Source of the DNA: Brevipalpus yothersi
Lineage: Eukaryota > Arthropoda > Arachnida > Trombidiformes > Tenuipalpidae
Assembly (NCBI GenBank): GCA_003956705.1
Contig: QZCP01000051.1
Coordinates: 38,350 to 102,349, forward strand
Direction of reading: 5' to 3'
DNA length: 64,000 nucleotides
Below the pieces are notes generated by a model. The model ran no database searches, was not told the DNA's origin, and worked only from the letters and a program-made list of their open reading frames with translations. This document shows positions 1 through 9,988 of this stretch, in pieces. Made by a program: the position numbers and the translations under genes. Position 1 is the first letter of the stretch. Each line of letters begins with the position of its first letter.

Positions 1-66
1 TCAGCTCAACTCATGTTGCAATCGATGTTGAGCAAGTTCGTGAACACGCAAAGCTCACACAACAAA

Positions 67-99
<33 letters not shown>

Positions 100-754
100 G
101 AGAGACTCACTTTTCTCTTTAAAGGGAGAGAGAAAGAAAGAAAGAAAGAAAGAGATAGATTAAAGTGAAAATTGTTTTGTTTTGTGTGTTTATGTGTTTA
201 TGTCTGTTTTGTGAGTGTGTAAAGCATTTAAATCATGGCTTGGTGGTGAACATATTCATCCATATGTGTGTATATGTATGGTTATTTGAGTGATCAATAT
301 TGATTGTTTGAATCTATTTACAACATCTAGTCTCATCAGATAAACAGTCCAAATGTTCTGTGGATCAATGATATCATTACGGCCTGTTCTGTGGCTTTGA
401 CAGTGGAACAAGAGCTATTGAGGCAAAGGTAAAGTTGATCCTAGGAAATGGTTTTTCTTCTCTATTTTTTTGGTCATTCATTTCATTGGAATGAAGAAAG
501 GCTTGTGTTTATCTTGAAAAACTTAAAATTATGTATGCTTAAACTGAATTCTATCTGATGTATAAATTGATTTCCTCTTCTTTTTCTCTTTCTTTCTCTC
601 TCTCCCCGTCAACAAAGGAAACAGAGGAATGTTACTGTAATAGGAGCTAATCAAAGAGGATCAAGATCCAACTTGGAGAATTAAAGGGAGAAGATAGAAA
701 GAAGTAAAATTAATTCGATCTTTGAGACATCTTCTTTGTGAAACCTTTCCAGTT
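1..754 (+). other. 5' leader region of the CHIC gene
   Basis: No coding region is seen here. A likely untranslated intron runs from a GT at 429 (CAAAG|GTAAAG) to an AG at 617, preceded by a long pyrimidine stretch. That would join a leader exon to the coding exon that starts at 755. A purine-rich (GA)n/(GAAA)n tract lies at about 67-160. The transcription start is not identifiable. Confidence 0.45.
67..160. repeat. (GA)n / (GAAA)n microsatellite
   Basis: Imperfect GA and GAAA simple repeat, interrupted once by a CTTTTCTCTTTAAAG segment. It is typical of the purine/pyrimidine tracts scattered through this window. Confidence 0.8.
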
Positions 755-1321
755 ATGGCTCAAGGGGTACCGTGTTCATCATCTTTCTTGTTACGACAAC
801 ATCTGGATGATATGATCGAGGAAATTGAATCTACACAAGAATCTCATTCAAACGAGATAGATATTATTTCTATGCCTGACATAGATTTTCAAGTGACAGA
901 ACAAATTATCATTCGTGGTAATGGAAATATGACTTTGTTCGGTTTAGCGAACACTTTCTCTAGTGATTATCCATCCAATTTATTGGGTAAAGTTTCCAAA
1001 GAAGAATTTGAGGCGACCATCAATCGAATTAACAATTTACTTCGAAGTCATCATTCAATCAATGCACGTCTACTTTTAATCGGTTGTCTATGCTGTTGCT
1101 GCTCTTTTGGATGTTCATTACTTTGGCCCACCTTGGCTTTGTCTAAGCGAACTCGAAGTGCTTTGGAAAAACTTCTTTATAGTGAAAATAATCGTCTATA
1201 TAATAAACTTGGCCTTAACTGGAAATTGGGTAAAGAACGGTGTCACACTAATCATTCGTTCATGGACTATGTTCTCATAATCGAATTCCTTCCAAAGCAG
1301 CATATTTATTTGCCTGATTGA
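755..1321 (+). CDS. CHIC2: CHIC-family cysteine-rich hydrophobic domain protein
   Basis: Single coding exon of 188 aa. The start is the first ATG in the open frame; the frame continues upstream only through non-ATG codons. The protein matches the CHIC1/CHIC2 family: an acidic N-terminus, then IIIRGNGNMTLFGL, then the diagnostic cysteine string GCLCCCCSFGC (about residues 110-120) in a hydrophobic segment, then LSKRTR and ENNRLY, ending in EFLPKQHIYLPD. CHIC proteins are peripheral membrane proteins of plasma membrane and Golgi-derived vesicles, and the cysteine string is the expected palmitoylation site. The length fits the family (CHIC2 is about 165 aa). The next gene downstream is itself a palmitoyltransferase, which is probably coincidence. 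An AATAAA-like signal lies near 1656. Confidence 0.93.
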   Translation: MAQGVPCSSSFLLRQHLDDMIEEIESTQESHSNEIDIISMPDIDFQVTEQIIIRGNGNMTLFGLANTFSSDYPSNLLGKVSKEEFEATINRINNLLRSHHSINARLLLIGCLCCCCSFGCSLLWPTLALSKRTRSALEKLLYSENNRLYNKLGLNWKLGKERCHTNHSFMDYVLIIEFLPKQHIYLPD

Positions 1322-2514
1322 TCCAAGGCGACGAAATCCATTGGATGTAAGAACTATTATTATTATTACCGATATTAATCAAAGGTACCAATGAACCTCA
1401 TGATTTCATGCAGCAGAAAGACAAGAAGAGTCAAAAAAAAGAGAGGAGTCATTCTTCCTGCTAATGCATCTACAGTCTCTTTCATCATCTTCTATTAATA
1501 TAACATAAACGTTAGATAGAGAAGTTGCCTCTCATCATTTGCGTTGTCACTATCTAGATTCATGGAATCTCTCTTCTCTTCTCTCTTTCTCTTCTCTACC
1601 TCTCTTTATTATCTCAATCATTTAAAATATAAACTACATTTTATCTGATTATCTCAATAAAAAAGGGAGATATCATCGTTCTCAAACTTTATCTCTGGAC
1701 GACAATATTGAACAAGTTCACAATGATCCGAACATAGAATTTCGAGCCCCATCAACTTAGATAACGAGAATCGATACTCTCAAAATTTCAGGCCACAACA
1801 GATTATTCTAAAGGAAACCCATTCAAATTATTTATTTTCAAAGGATTACGATTCAGAAAAATGAATGAAATCAGTTTTTCTGACAAACTTCATAATTTTG
1901 CATTCCAAAATGTTCATCTTGGAAGTGATCAAAAAATTTCAAGTCAAAATTCATTTTTCAATGGCTTGACTGCGCAAGCTGTTGTGGCGCGTTCAGTTGA
2001 TGTCACATGTAAACAATCAATTTTTCGCCGGATTAATATTGACAACAGTGTGAAAGCTTGCCTGATTCCATCATTATCATGACCACATTCCTTTTATGGT
2101 GAGAAAATTTATTTGATCACTGATTGTCACATTAATACTGTAATTTTGGCAAGTGTGTGTGTGTGTGAATTTAATTCCAGATTAACAGCTGAATGCTATT
2201 TGATCAACACTACTTACAAGAGCCCACCTTTGATTTTTTGAGTATTTCCTTTAATCATTGTCTCATTGAATTGTGTGTATTGATTGTTACATACACCTTG
2301 TTACACATATGAACAACCGAATAGATTGTGATTATCATCTCAATTTTTATCAATGGATTATCGAGTTACAAATCTTTGTTGTGCTACGTGTTCTTTGAGT
2401 TATTCCATTGGTGTGTGTATCAATGGGAAACTCAAATGAACTTATTTCATATGAGTATTTTATACCGGTCAAAATTCATAGGATTAAATTTTGAAGGAAG
2501 TTGTTTGGACCAAG
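1322..2514. other. Intergenic: CHIC 3' end and ZDHHC17 upstream region
   Basis: Probably the CHIC 3' UTR followed by the palmitoyltransferase promoter. An ATG-initiated 73-codon frame at 1861-2082 has no recognisable domain, no homology I know and no splice partner, so I do not call it a gene. A short (GT)n run lies near 2152-2166. Confidence 0.5.
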
Positions 2515-5005
2515 ATGGTCACTTCCAAAGATGAACAAGACACAGCTTCTTATCTATCCGTAAGAATTGATCGCCTCCCTGATTGATTCCTATTAGCTCT
2601 ATTTTCTTTTCACAATGATCCAGGTTGGTGGAGACATTCCAATGACAACTATTCAGACACCTCAAGAGGATAATAATGTATCATCAAAGCCTGATTCTGC
2701 AGAAAAAGAGGATACAAGTAATTATGATATAGTCAAAGCTACCCAACACGGTGCTCTAGATCGTGTTAAACAATTGATTGATGATGGATACGATGTTCTC
2801 CAGCAAGATTCTGAAGGTGTTACACTATTGCACTGGGCAGCAATTAACAATCGACTCGAGATAGCTAGCTACTTGATAAGTAAAGGAGCAGATATCAATG
2901 CGATTGGAGGTGATCTGAGAAGTACACCAATCAATTGGGCAGTTCGTCAGGGCCAATTGAAAATGGTTGTCCTTCTGCTCCAACATGGTGCAGATCCGGC
3001 AATACTTGACAGTGAAGGATATAATTGTCTTCACTTGGCTGCTCAATTTGGATTCACCTCTATCGCTGCTTACCTCATTGCTAAAGGAATGGATATCGAT
3101 GCCCCCGATTCCAATGGTATGACCGCTCTGATGTGGGCATCATTCAGAGTTCGGACGTAAGTTGTTCGGGAATATACTACTAGGCTACAATGTTCAAGTA
3201 CCTGTACTCTCTTTCCTGTAGAGATGATCCTGCTCGATTGATTTTAAACCTAGGAGCATCAACAAATCTAACCGATACGACTAATAATAATACAGCTCTA
3301 CATTGGGCTGTTTACTCTCGCAATTTGAATGCAATCTCTAATCTACTTGATGCCGGTGCAAGCGTTTTCGTTCAAAATGTAAATGGAGATACTCCTTTGG
3401 AAATGGCTAGAAAATTACAAGCTACAATGATTGCTCAACGCATTGAAGAGGTCATTAAGAAGAATCGTTTGAACCAAAAGTCATGTTGTACTCGGTCCTT
3501 CAGATTGGAGGTAATTTCAGAGCTCTTAACTTTTCTCAGAACACCAGGTTCACTAGGAAAAAAATCATCGTAGATTTTGATTAATACACAAAATTTCGCA
3601 CCACAATGAAGAGATGGTTGTAAATTGAAATAATTATTCTAATGGGAAACCATACAAAATTTCTCTCTTACCATCTCACTTTATGCTGATTCTAAAGTGA
3701 AACTACTTCTTCACGTCTTCAATTCTAATCAAACTTTTGTTCTCTTTTCAGTCAATCCGATCATTCCTATATTTTGTATTACCCTTCCTACTTTATGGAA
3801 CATTTGGAGCAGTTTTCAATTCCACTTTATCATACTGGATGAAAGCTATCATATTTTTTTCTATTTTCTTGACTTCTTTGCTGCTTCGTTTCCTGCGTTT
3901 TTGGAGGATTCGTCATCCTCATGATGCGCTCGGCTCATCTCTCCCAATTTATTTTGTTTTTACACTTAACTTCTGGTTACTAGTCACATTTTATGTCTTT
4001 CTCGTGCCTTGTAAGTATTTATTTGTGGTTTATTTGACTTTTGAATTCAATCTCTTTCTTATAATCTATGTTTTCTAGACATTCCTCTATGGTTGTTAAT
4101 TCCAGCAAGTATCGTGATAATCTTCTCTTTGCTCTCATTGATACTCACTTGGCGAAGTGATCCTGGAGTCATCAAAGGGAATCGTGATCAAAAATTACAA
4201 GTGAGTCTCACCCTAGCTACTCTCCTCGTAGACATTTACAAAGAATTTCATTATATCAACTACAGACTATTATCGACCTTGCTGAAAAATTTGGATTCGA
4301 TTCAACTTGGTTTTGTAGTACTTGTTTAATAAGGCGTCCAATCCGCTCCAAGCACTGCTCATGGTGCAATCGTTGTGTTGCAAAGTTCGATCATCACTGT
4401 CCATGGGTTGATAATTGTATCGGTTTCAATAATCATAAATACTTCGTATGGTTTCTGGGCTCTCTCTTACTTACCCTGATCGCTTTCTTGGTCTCTTGTT
4501 TCTTCTGTAAGTGTCAAAGTTTGTTCCAATTTCTTCTTATTTTAGGTGTTTTTCCTCTAGATTGGCATAAGAATGTTGATGAAAACTTGAAAGATATCAA
4601 TTATGTTTTGAAATGCATACAATCCAATGGATGGATTTCTATGGGCTTCGTTGTGGTCATAATTCATCTCCTCTGGGTAACACAACTTCTCATCATACAA
4701 ATTTATCAGGTAGAGTAATGATACCTAAGCTATTGTATATTCTCTATAAAATCCACTCATTTTTGGTCTCTTAAATTCAGATCTGCTGGTTGGGAATGAC
4801 CACTAATGAAAGAATGAATTGTAGACGTTACAAGTACATGAGACAATCATCAGAAAACAAAATTGTCAGCCCATTTGATAAGGGTTTTTGGATAAATTTC
4901 CTCGAATTTTGTGGCTCCACATGTTTCAAGTGTTGTGGTCTTAGAAGGATCAATTGGTTCAAGGTCTATGACTTGGACTCAGTTGTTGGCGTAGCGAATG
5001 TTTGA
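2515..5005 (+). CDS. ZDHHC17: Ankyrin-repeat palmitoyltransferase (ZDHHC17/HIP14 type)
   Basis: Eight exons by splice signals and frame: 2515-2559, 2624-3156, 3222-3510, 3752-4010, 4079-4200, 4266-4506, 4546-4709, 4781-5005. They give 625 aa (human about 632). N-terminal ankyrin repeats (for example GVTLLHWAAINNR, NCLHLAAQFG, NGMTALMWASF, NTALHWAV) are followed by membrane segments. Then comes the zinc-binding DHHC domain, with CSTCLIRRPIRSKHC and the catalytic DHHC in KFDHHCPWVDNCIG. After further membrane helices comes the conserved TTNERMN motif. The family palmitoylates synaptic and trafficking proteins at the Golgi. Start: 2515 (MVTSKDEQ) splices in frame to 2624. An unspliced alternative is the ATG at 2615, but that ATG lies inside the acceptor tract. 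Intron 6 is only 39 nt and in frame, so it may be retained. Confidence 0.93.
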
Positions 5006-6109
5006 ACTTCTCACAATCAGTGCCTTTTTTTGAACCAAAGTGAACAGACAAGTTGATAGTAATTTTCTCAATTGTTTACCTCGCAAGAGGAATTCAGAGT
5101 CAATGATGTATCATTACAGTGCCTTAGACTTAAACCTCTCATAGACAATTATTCTTTATCGAAAATTTTGTCTGTTGTTGTTCATGCTCAGATTCTGAAT
5201 CCAAGCTTCATCAATCTTCCAGATGATGTTCTCTTGTTTTTCGAGATATTGTTAGTATTTCTCTTTATCACCATTTAATTTTTCATTTACAAGGAAAATC
5301 GTTCATTCTATATCTATTATTGAATGAGTGAAATTCAACTGATAGAAGGAGAATATCAAGGTAATAGATTATCGATTGAATTAGTAGAGATTCCAAAATT
5401 ATTAGGGTCACTAAAAATTTCATTGACATCGAAGTAACTTGACTTCTCCATCGAATATTATCTCACAACTCATCTTTCTATTTCGTTTGACTTTGATCTG
5501 AATGGCTTCCTCGGTATTTCTCCTGCACTCAGGGGTCTGGGTTCGTTTCACAGAAAAATGGAATCATTGAAAGAACGATCCATAGAGAATCATGATCAAA
5601 GAAAGACGAAATCTCAGAAGAACGAGATCGCAAACGGAATGGAGATGATTTCTCGAGACAAAATATATAAATCTTTCTCTTTCTCTTTTGTTTTTTCTTT
5701 ATCATCTCTTCTATGTGATCAACTTTCTGTGAGATACCTGTACTTGAAAACGAGCTTCTGTCGCCTTCTAGATAAGAGATTTGTGTGAATCGGACCCTGA
5801 GGCTGGGTAGTTAAGGAGGTCAAAGTTTAGAAGAGCGCGCGTTTTTCATCATTTTGGTTAGTTCAAAATGGCCAATGACAGTTCCCCAGTTCACACAGTT
5901 CATAGTTCAAAAAGTATCGATAAGCCTCAAGTTACCACGGAGAAAAGATTTCAGAAAAATTTCTCACTTGATCTCATTCGGTGTTGTGACTATTTCTAAG
6001 TTATTTGTGTTGGTTTGAAAGTTAGAAGACAGATGTTCTGTTGAGCTTATTGGTACAATTCTGGAAAATATATCAGACATCATTTTCGTCTATCTGGTCA
6101 GTCAAAAAT
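5006..6109. other. Intergenic with a duplicated kinesin-tail fragment
   Basis: Contains the KIF17 3'-end fragment at 5295-5532 (separate entry). Otherwise there are only short open frames without recognisable domains. A small GC-rich patch (GAGCGCGCG, about 5833-5842) lies upstream of the SPP-like gene and may be promoter-associated. Confidence 0.5.
5295..5532 (-). pseudogene. Partial copy of KIF17-tail 3' end
   Basis: This stretch is a diverged direct repeat of 7772-8030. Long shared words include AAATTCAACTGATAGAA, GAGAATATCAAGGTAATAG, AGTAGAGATTCCAAAATTA and a run from TTTGATCTGAATGGC to CTGCACTCAG. On the minus strand it holds the last codons of the kinesin tail (LSAGEIPRKPFRSKS, then two changed residues and a stop) plus its 3' untranslated sequence. 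It carries a deletion of about 20 nt and scattered substitutions relative to the larger copy. Similarity stops abruptly at 5532, so no larger coding part came with it. It is a non-functional fragment. Confidence 0.85.
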
Positions 6110-7718
6110 ATGGCCACTTTTCAAGAAATTATTTTTGGCTCAGTTTTAGAATTTTTCAATTTTCAACATCGAATTTTGATCAACAAAACTTTCTCTGTCA
6201 AATTCCATTCAACATTTAATCAAACATTTGAAGTCGAAGCAGTGGCTATCTTGATTCAACAAATTATAATTATTATTATAGCTACTTTAATGATAGTCTG
6301 TATCTTGGTTTTTGATGGTTTGAGAGAGCAAAAGGAAAAGCCCAAGGTATGTTCAGTCTTGACTCCAATGAAAAGGTATTGGGGCACTTCTTAATTGCAT
6401 AAAGTCTTGTCGCTCTAATGATTCACTTTTTTTGTATCCACAGAAACCTGGTCAATTGCCTATATTTTTTAAGCTTGCTTTGTATTCTCCGTATATATTT
6501 CTAATTTTTATTCTCTATCAGATTGGCCTGTATATTGTATATAAGGTAACATACTCTTCTCAAACAATGCACCGATATCTATTACTTGCTTGCTGGTAAT
6601 AACGGAGAACTTTGTTTTTTTATAGATCTTTTCTCAAGAATACATACTTCCTTTAGTGGATATCCCTAGCATCTGTTTTGCAGTAATTATACTCAATCGA
6701 CTAGTTAACCACATCATCGATCGTATGTGGATCAAAAAACCGCATATTGAATTACTTATCACTCATTACAAGCAAAAAGATTCACAATCCGAAACTGTTT
6801 CTGGCTACGATCCAATTTTCCAATTTATGTCCATTATCATCTCCTCATCAATTGGTTTCTGGTATTTTCATGGAAAGGTGAGTGGAACGAAATTTGTTGT
6901 GTCTAATTCCTCGTTTCAAGCTGTCATTGATTTCCTTACTTATCTCTAGCATTGGATACCAAGCAATGTTCTCACCGTGGCTGTGGCTTATGGATTCATC
7001 GAGTCCTACTCAATCAATCAGCCGGGTCAAAAGCTGGTAATGATGTTTACCTACCTCTCCCGTGTAGATGTTTATTTGATATTTTTCACTGATACTTACA
7101 CCAAGGTAGCCCAAACTTACAATGCCTCAGCAGAACGGTCTGTACCCCAAGATCTCTTCGAAAATGGCTTTAATGGAATGCAGTATTTTATATTAGGGGT
7201 TCAACACATGTTGATCCCTATTCTCCTCATCGCTTATCTTATGCGTAACGATCATTCTGATGGCCAATCTAATAACGATGTGAGGTAAGTATTTATATGT
7301 TCTTCATTGAATGACCGTTCTAACGAAATTCTGTTTTATTTTTTTCAGCCTCAAAAAACGAAATTATGCTTACTTAAAAACAAGTCTTGCCGCTCACTTC
7401 ATAGGACTTTCACTGTCTTCCTACATAATGATTGTATTAAATAATTCTCGTCCTACTTTTCCATATCTTTGGATGGCACTTGTTTTTCCTATTATACTGA
7501 CCATTTTCAATGGTTTTCTCAAGATGAACTTTAATTTGAGGAATTTCGAGAAAAAATTAATTGAAATTGAATATACTCGCCTTCCTCTCTTCAGAGGTCC
7601 CATCTTTGTATGGATGATCGATCTCATTTATTGTACAGGCTTGATAATGATTCTTGTGTATAAACAAGTGTGTTTTTTGTTCACTTCTCTGGAAATTTGT
7701 AAAAATCAAGTTTTTTGA
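6110..7718 (+). CDS. Signal peptide peptidase-like protein, probably catalytically dead
   Basis: Exons 6110-6346, 6444-6545, 6626-6877, 6950-7284 and 7349-7718 give 431 aa in one frame. The fold is that of HM13/SPP, a GxGD intramembrane aspartyl protease of the ER. Family landmarks are KIFSQEYI, the segment starting HWIPSN, VPQDLFENGFN, and the end of the helix before the C-terminal hydrophobic block. The active-site motifs are degraded. The YD motif reads VD (in YLSRVDVYL). GLGD, which carries the second catalytic aspartate, reads GVQH (in FILGVQHMLIP). QPAL reads RPTF. All splice sites and the frame are intact, so it looks like a maintained pseudo-protease rather than a decayed gene. The start is the first ATG in frame; an upstream spliced start is possible. 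AATAAA lies at 7722-7727. Confidence 0.85.
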
Positions 7719-7721
7719 ATT

Positions 7722-7727
7722 AATAAA
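7722..7727 (+). terminator. AATAAA polyadenylation signal, SPP-like gene
   Basis: Canonical hexamer starting three bases after the stop codon of the SPP-like gene, giving an extremely short 3' UTR. It also lies close to the 3' end of the convergent kinesin-tail gene. Confidence 0.5.
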
Positions 7728-7966
7728 AATTGGCCTTCAATTCATTAACAGTGAATAGCGACAACACTAGGAAAATCTTTCATTCTATATCTGCTATTGA
7801 ATGTGTGAAATTCAACTGATAGAATGAGAATATCAAGGTAATAGATTACCGATGCAATTAGTAGAGATTCCAAAATTATCAGCGTCACTAAAAATTTTAT
7901 CAGTGAACATGATTTCTTGGCATTATAGAAGTAACTTGACTCCTCCATCGAATATTTTCTCACAAC

Positions 7967-9387
7967 TCATCTTTCTACTTTGATTGACTTTGATCTGAAT
8001 GGCTTCCTCGGTATTTCTCCTGCACTCAGAGTTCCATCTCCATTGGCAAAGTCTATATCTTTACCATCTCGAGTTGAGGGTAAAGATTTGCTGAATTGTC
8101 TTAGTAGTCCATGTTTCTTGGGTTCATCAGCATCATCAAAGCTATGCTGTTCAACGGGAGGAATTTTTGATCTTTTCAATAGGTTATCAACTGAATTATC
8201 GTCAACAGAATTATCTTCACCGCTATTCCGCAACAAGTTATTCGAATTCATACCATTCAGACACTCATTAACTGGATTCAAAGTAGAAGATATCAGCATT
8301 CAAAATAATTATTCAACAATATATATACACAAACAATATTGTACATCATCATTCACTTACGATGAGTAATTTTATGAAAATGATTCAAAAGCTCATCTCG
8401 ACGCTTAGGCTTGAAATAATTAGCAGCTATACTCTGATCGGATGAATCTTCTAGTTTACGAAACAATTTAAATTCTGATCCATCTCGTTCACTAGGCTCG
8501 TTGAAACGAAAGCTTTTATCACCATAACTACTGGCCGTACGATCTAGTTGAGGTGACGATGATCGTGTTGATTCACGTCCTCCTGGTTGAATCATACTAC
8601 TGATGGTCAATGATCCTGGTGGTAGAGTTGTTCGTGATACCGTTAAGTCTGGTAAACGCCACTTTTGCATATCTTCATCCCAAACACTTTCACTTTTGAT
8701 TCGATCAATATTGGCATAATTGCAATCTTTCCGGACACATGATTGAATCCGATCGATAATCTGGGACAACAATTTAATCTGTTGATCTTGTCGTCGAATA
8801 GTTTCCAGATAATCTCCTCTCTCAGACTCAAATTCACTCTGAATATCTTTCACCTCACCTTCTAGGGTTGATATTTTACGTTTCGCTTTTTTGAGTAACA
8901 ATGTTCTCGCCCTCAATTCTTCGGTAATATCACCATAAGCTTTCAACAATAATTGATCATCATCGTCAACTTTTTTCAACGCCTCTGTAATTGCATTTAA
9001 ACGTCTTTCGGCAATCCTTTTCCGTCGACTTCTTTTTTCTCTCAACTCAGGATCATTGACTTTCTCACCTCCAACCATTTGCTCTTGTAGTACCTGAATT
9101 CTTTCGATAGTCTCAACACCTATTTGAGTGATATTGTTTGCATTTCCATCTTGATTGATCTCCAATGATCCTATATCTATTGTTTGATCATTATTATTCA
9201 AATCTTTAACCATCTCTTGTTCTTCTTTGATATTTTTCTGTTGGAAGGATGGCTTCAATCGATTCATATCACTTTCCAATTGAGCATTTCGTTCTTGTTC
9301 CTCTTTGTGTTTTGCTATTAAATTTTGCATTTAAGCATCATATTCTTGCTTCATTCGCTCCACCAAATCTTTATGGGCTTCTGATTA
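7967..9387 (-). pseudogene. KIF17-type kinesin tail without motor domain
   Basis: Minus-strand exons 9330-8361 and 8271-7967 form an intact 424-codon frame from an ATG at 9330. It contains coiled coil (for example ELRARTLLLKKAKRKISTLE), the KIF17-specific block RKDCNYANIDRIKSESVWDE, then SRTTLPPG and SIAANYFKPKRRDELL, and a basic C-terminus. In KIF17 this region drives dimerisation and cargo binding. Upstream, conserved-looking codons continue in frame (HKDLVERMKQEYDA) but are cut by TAA at 9331-9333, where I would expect Lys (AAA). Another TAA lies at 9385-9387, just before a possible acceptor AG. No motor-domain sequence exists anywhere upstream in the window. It could be a recent 5'-truncated pseudogene, or a tail-only protein started at 9330. 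Confidence 0.8.
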
Positions 9388-9449
9388 AGATTCTGTTGGA
9401 AATTTTCGAGAGAAAAAAATTCAATAAGACTAGCAAATGCGCTCAAATG

Positions 9450-9691
9450 GCTCGCTACGCTCGCTCGTTCGCTCGGTGTTTGGCTTAATGCTTCTCGAAC
9501 CTTTGATAGCTTTCATAGAAATTTGTAAAAATATTTGGAAATCCCAAACAGAATCTCTCTTTCTGTCTCTCTTTTTCTCTAGCAATGGGCTCACTTCGCT
9601 CGATGCTCGGTCTGATGAGAAACTCTTGAAAACTCTCATAGAAAGATTTCAAAACTCTTCGAAAATTGGAAATAGAATTTTTTCTCTCTCT

Positions 9692-9700
<9 letters not shown>
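9450..9700. repeat. Two diverged copies of a GC-headed repeat
   Basis: Unit 1 (about 9450-9560) begins with GCTCGCTACGCTCGCTCG; unit 2 (about 9587-9700) begins with CACTTCGCTCGATGCTCGG. Both continue through CTCGAA/CTTGAAAA, CTTTCATAGAAA/CTCTCATAGAAAG and a TTGGAAAT...AGAAT block into a CT-rich end. The heads are far more GC-rich than the surroundings. The pair sits next to the point where the kinesin gene is truncated, so it may mark a mobile or recombinogenic repeat. The family is unknown. Confidence 0.55.
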
Positions 9701-9769
<69 letters not shown>

Positions 9770-9770
9770 T
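9695..9770. repeat. (CT)n then (CTTT)n microsatellite
   Basis: About 38 nt of CT repeats run directly into about ten CTTT units. Open frames over this stretch (Ser/Leu/Phe on +, Glu/Arg/Lys on -) are artefacts of the repeat. Confidence 0.95.
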
Positions 9771-9988
9771 TTTTGATCAAATTGTTTACTAAAAAATCGA
9801 AAGAGCCTAACAATTTTCTTATGCTCCACCTCAATGACTGAATTTTTTTACATTAATATTTATTAATATATGATATGATTTGTCTTGAATTTGAATTAAC
9901 AATTCTTTTGATCATTGGTTGTGGACTCTCAAATCATTTGAAATGATGCAAATCTTAACGAGACAAGCTAGATTATATTCAATTTTAA

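Noticed and set aside
1861..2082. ATG-started 73-codon frame
   Set aside because: No domain, homology or splice partner. Such frames are expected by chance in an intergenic region.
5072..5278. 68-codon hydrophobic frame downstream of ZDHHC17
   Set aside because: Starts at a non-ATG codon and has no recognisable features; likely 3' UTR.
7745..7963. Hydrophobic minus-strand frame after the kinesin-tail stop
   Set aside because: It follows the stop codon directly and lacks an ATG start; best explained as the 3' UTR, which is also present in the duplicate fragment.
9485..9841. Glu/Arg/Lys and Ser/Leu/Phe open frames over the CT/CTTT repeat
   Set aside because: Microsatellite artefacts with no domain and no splice context.
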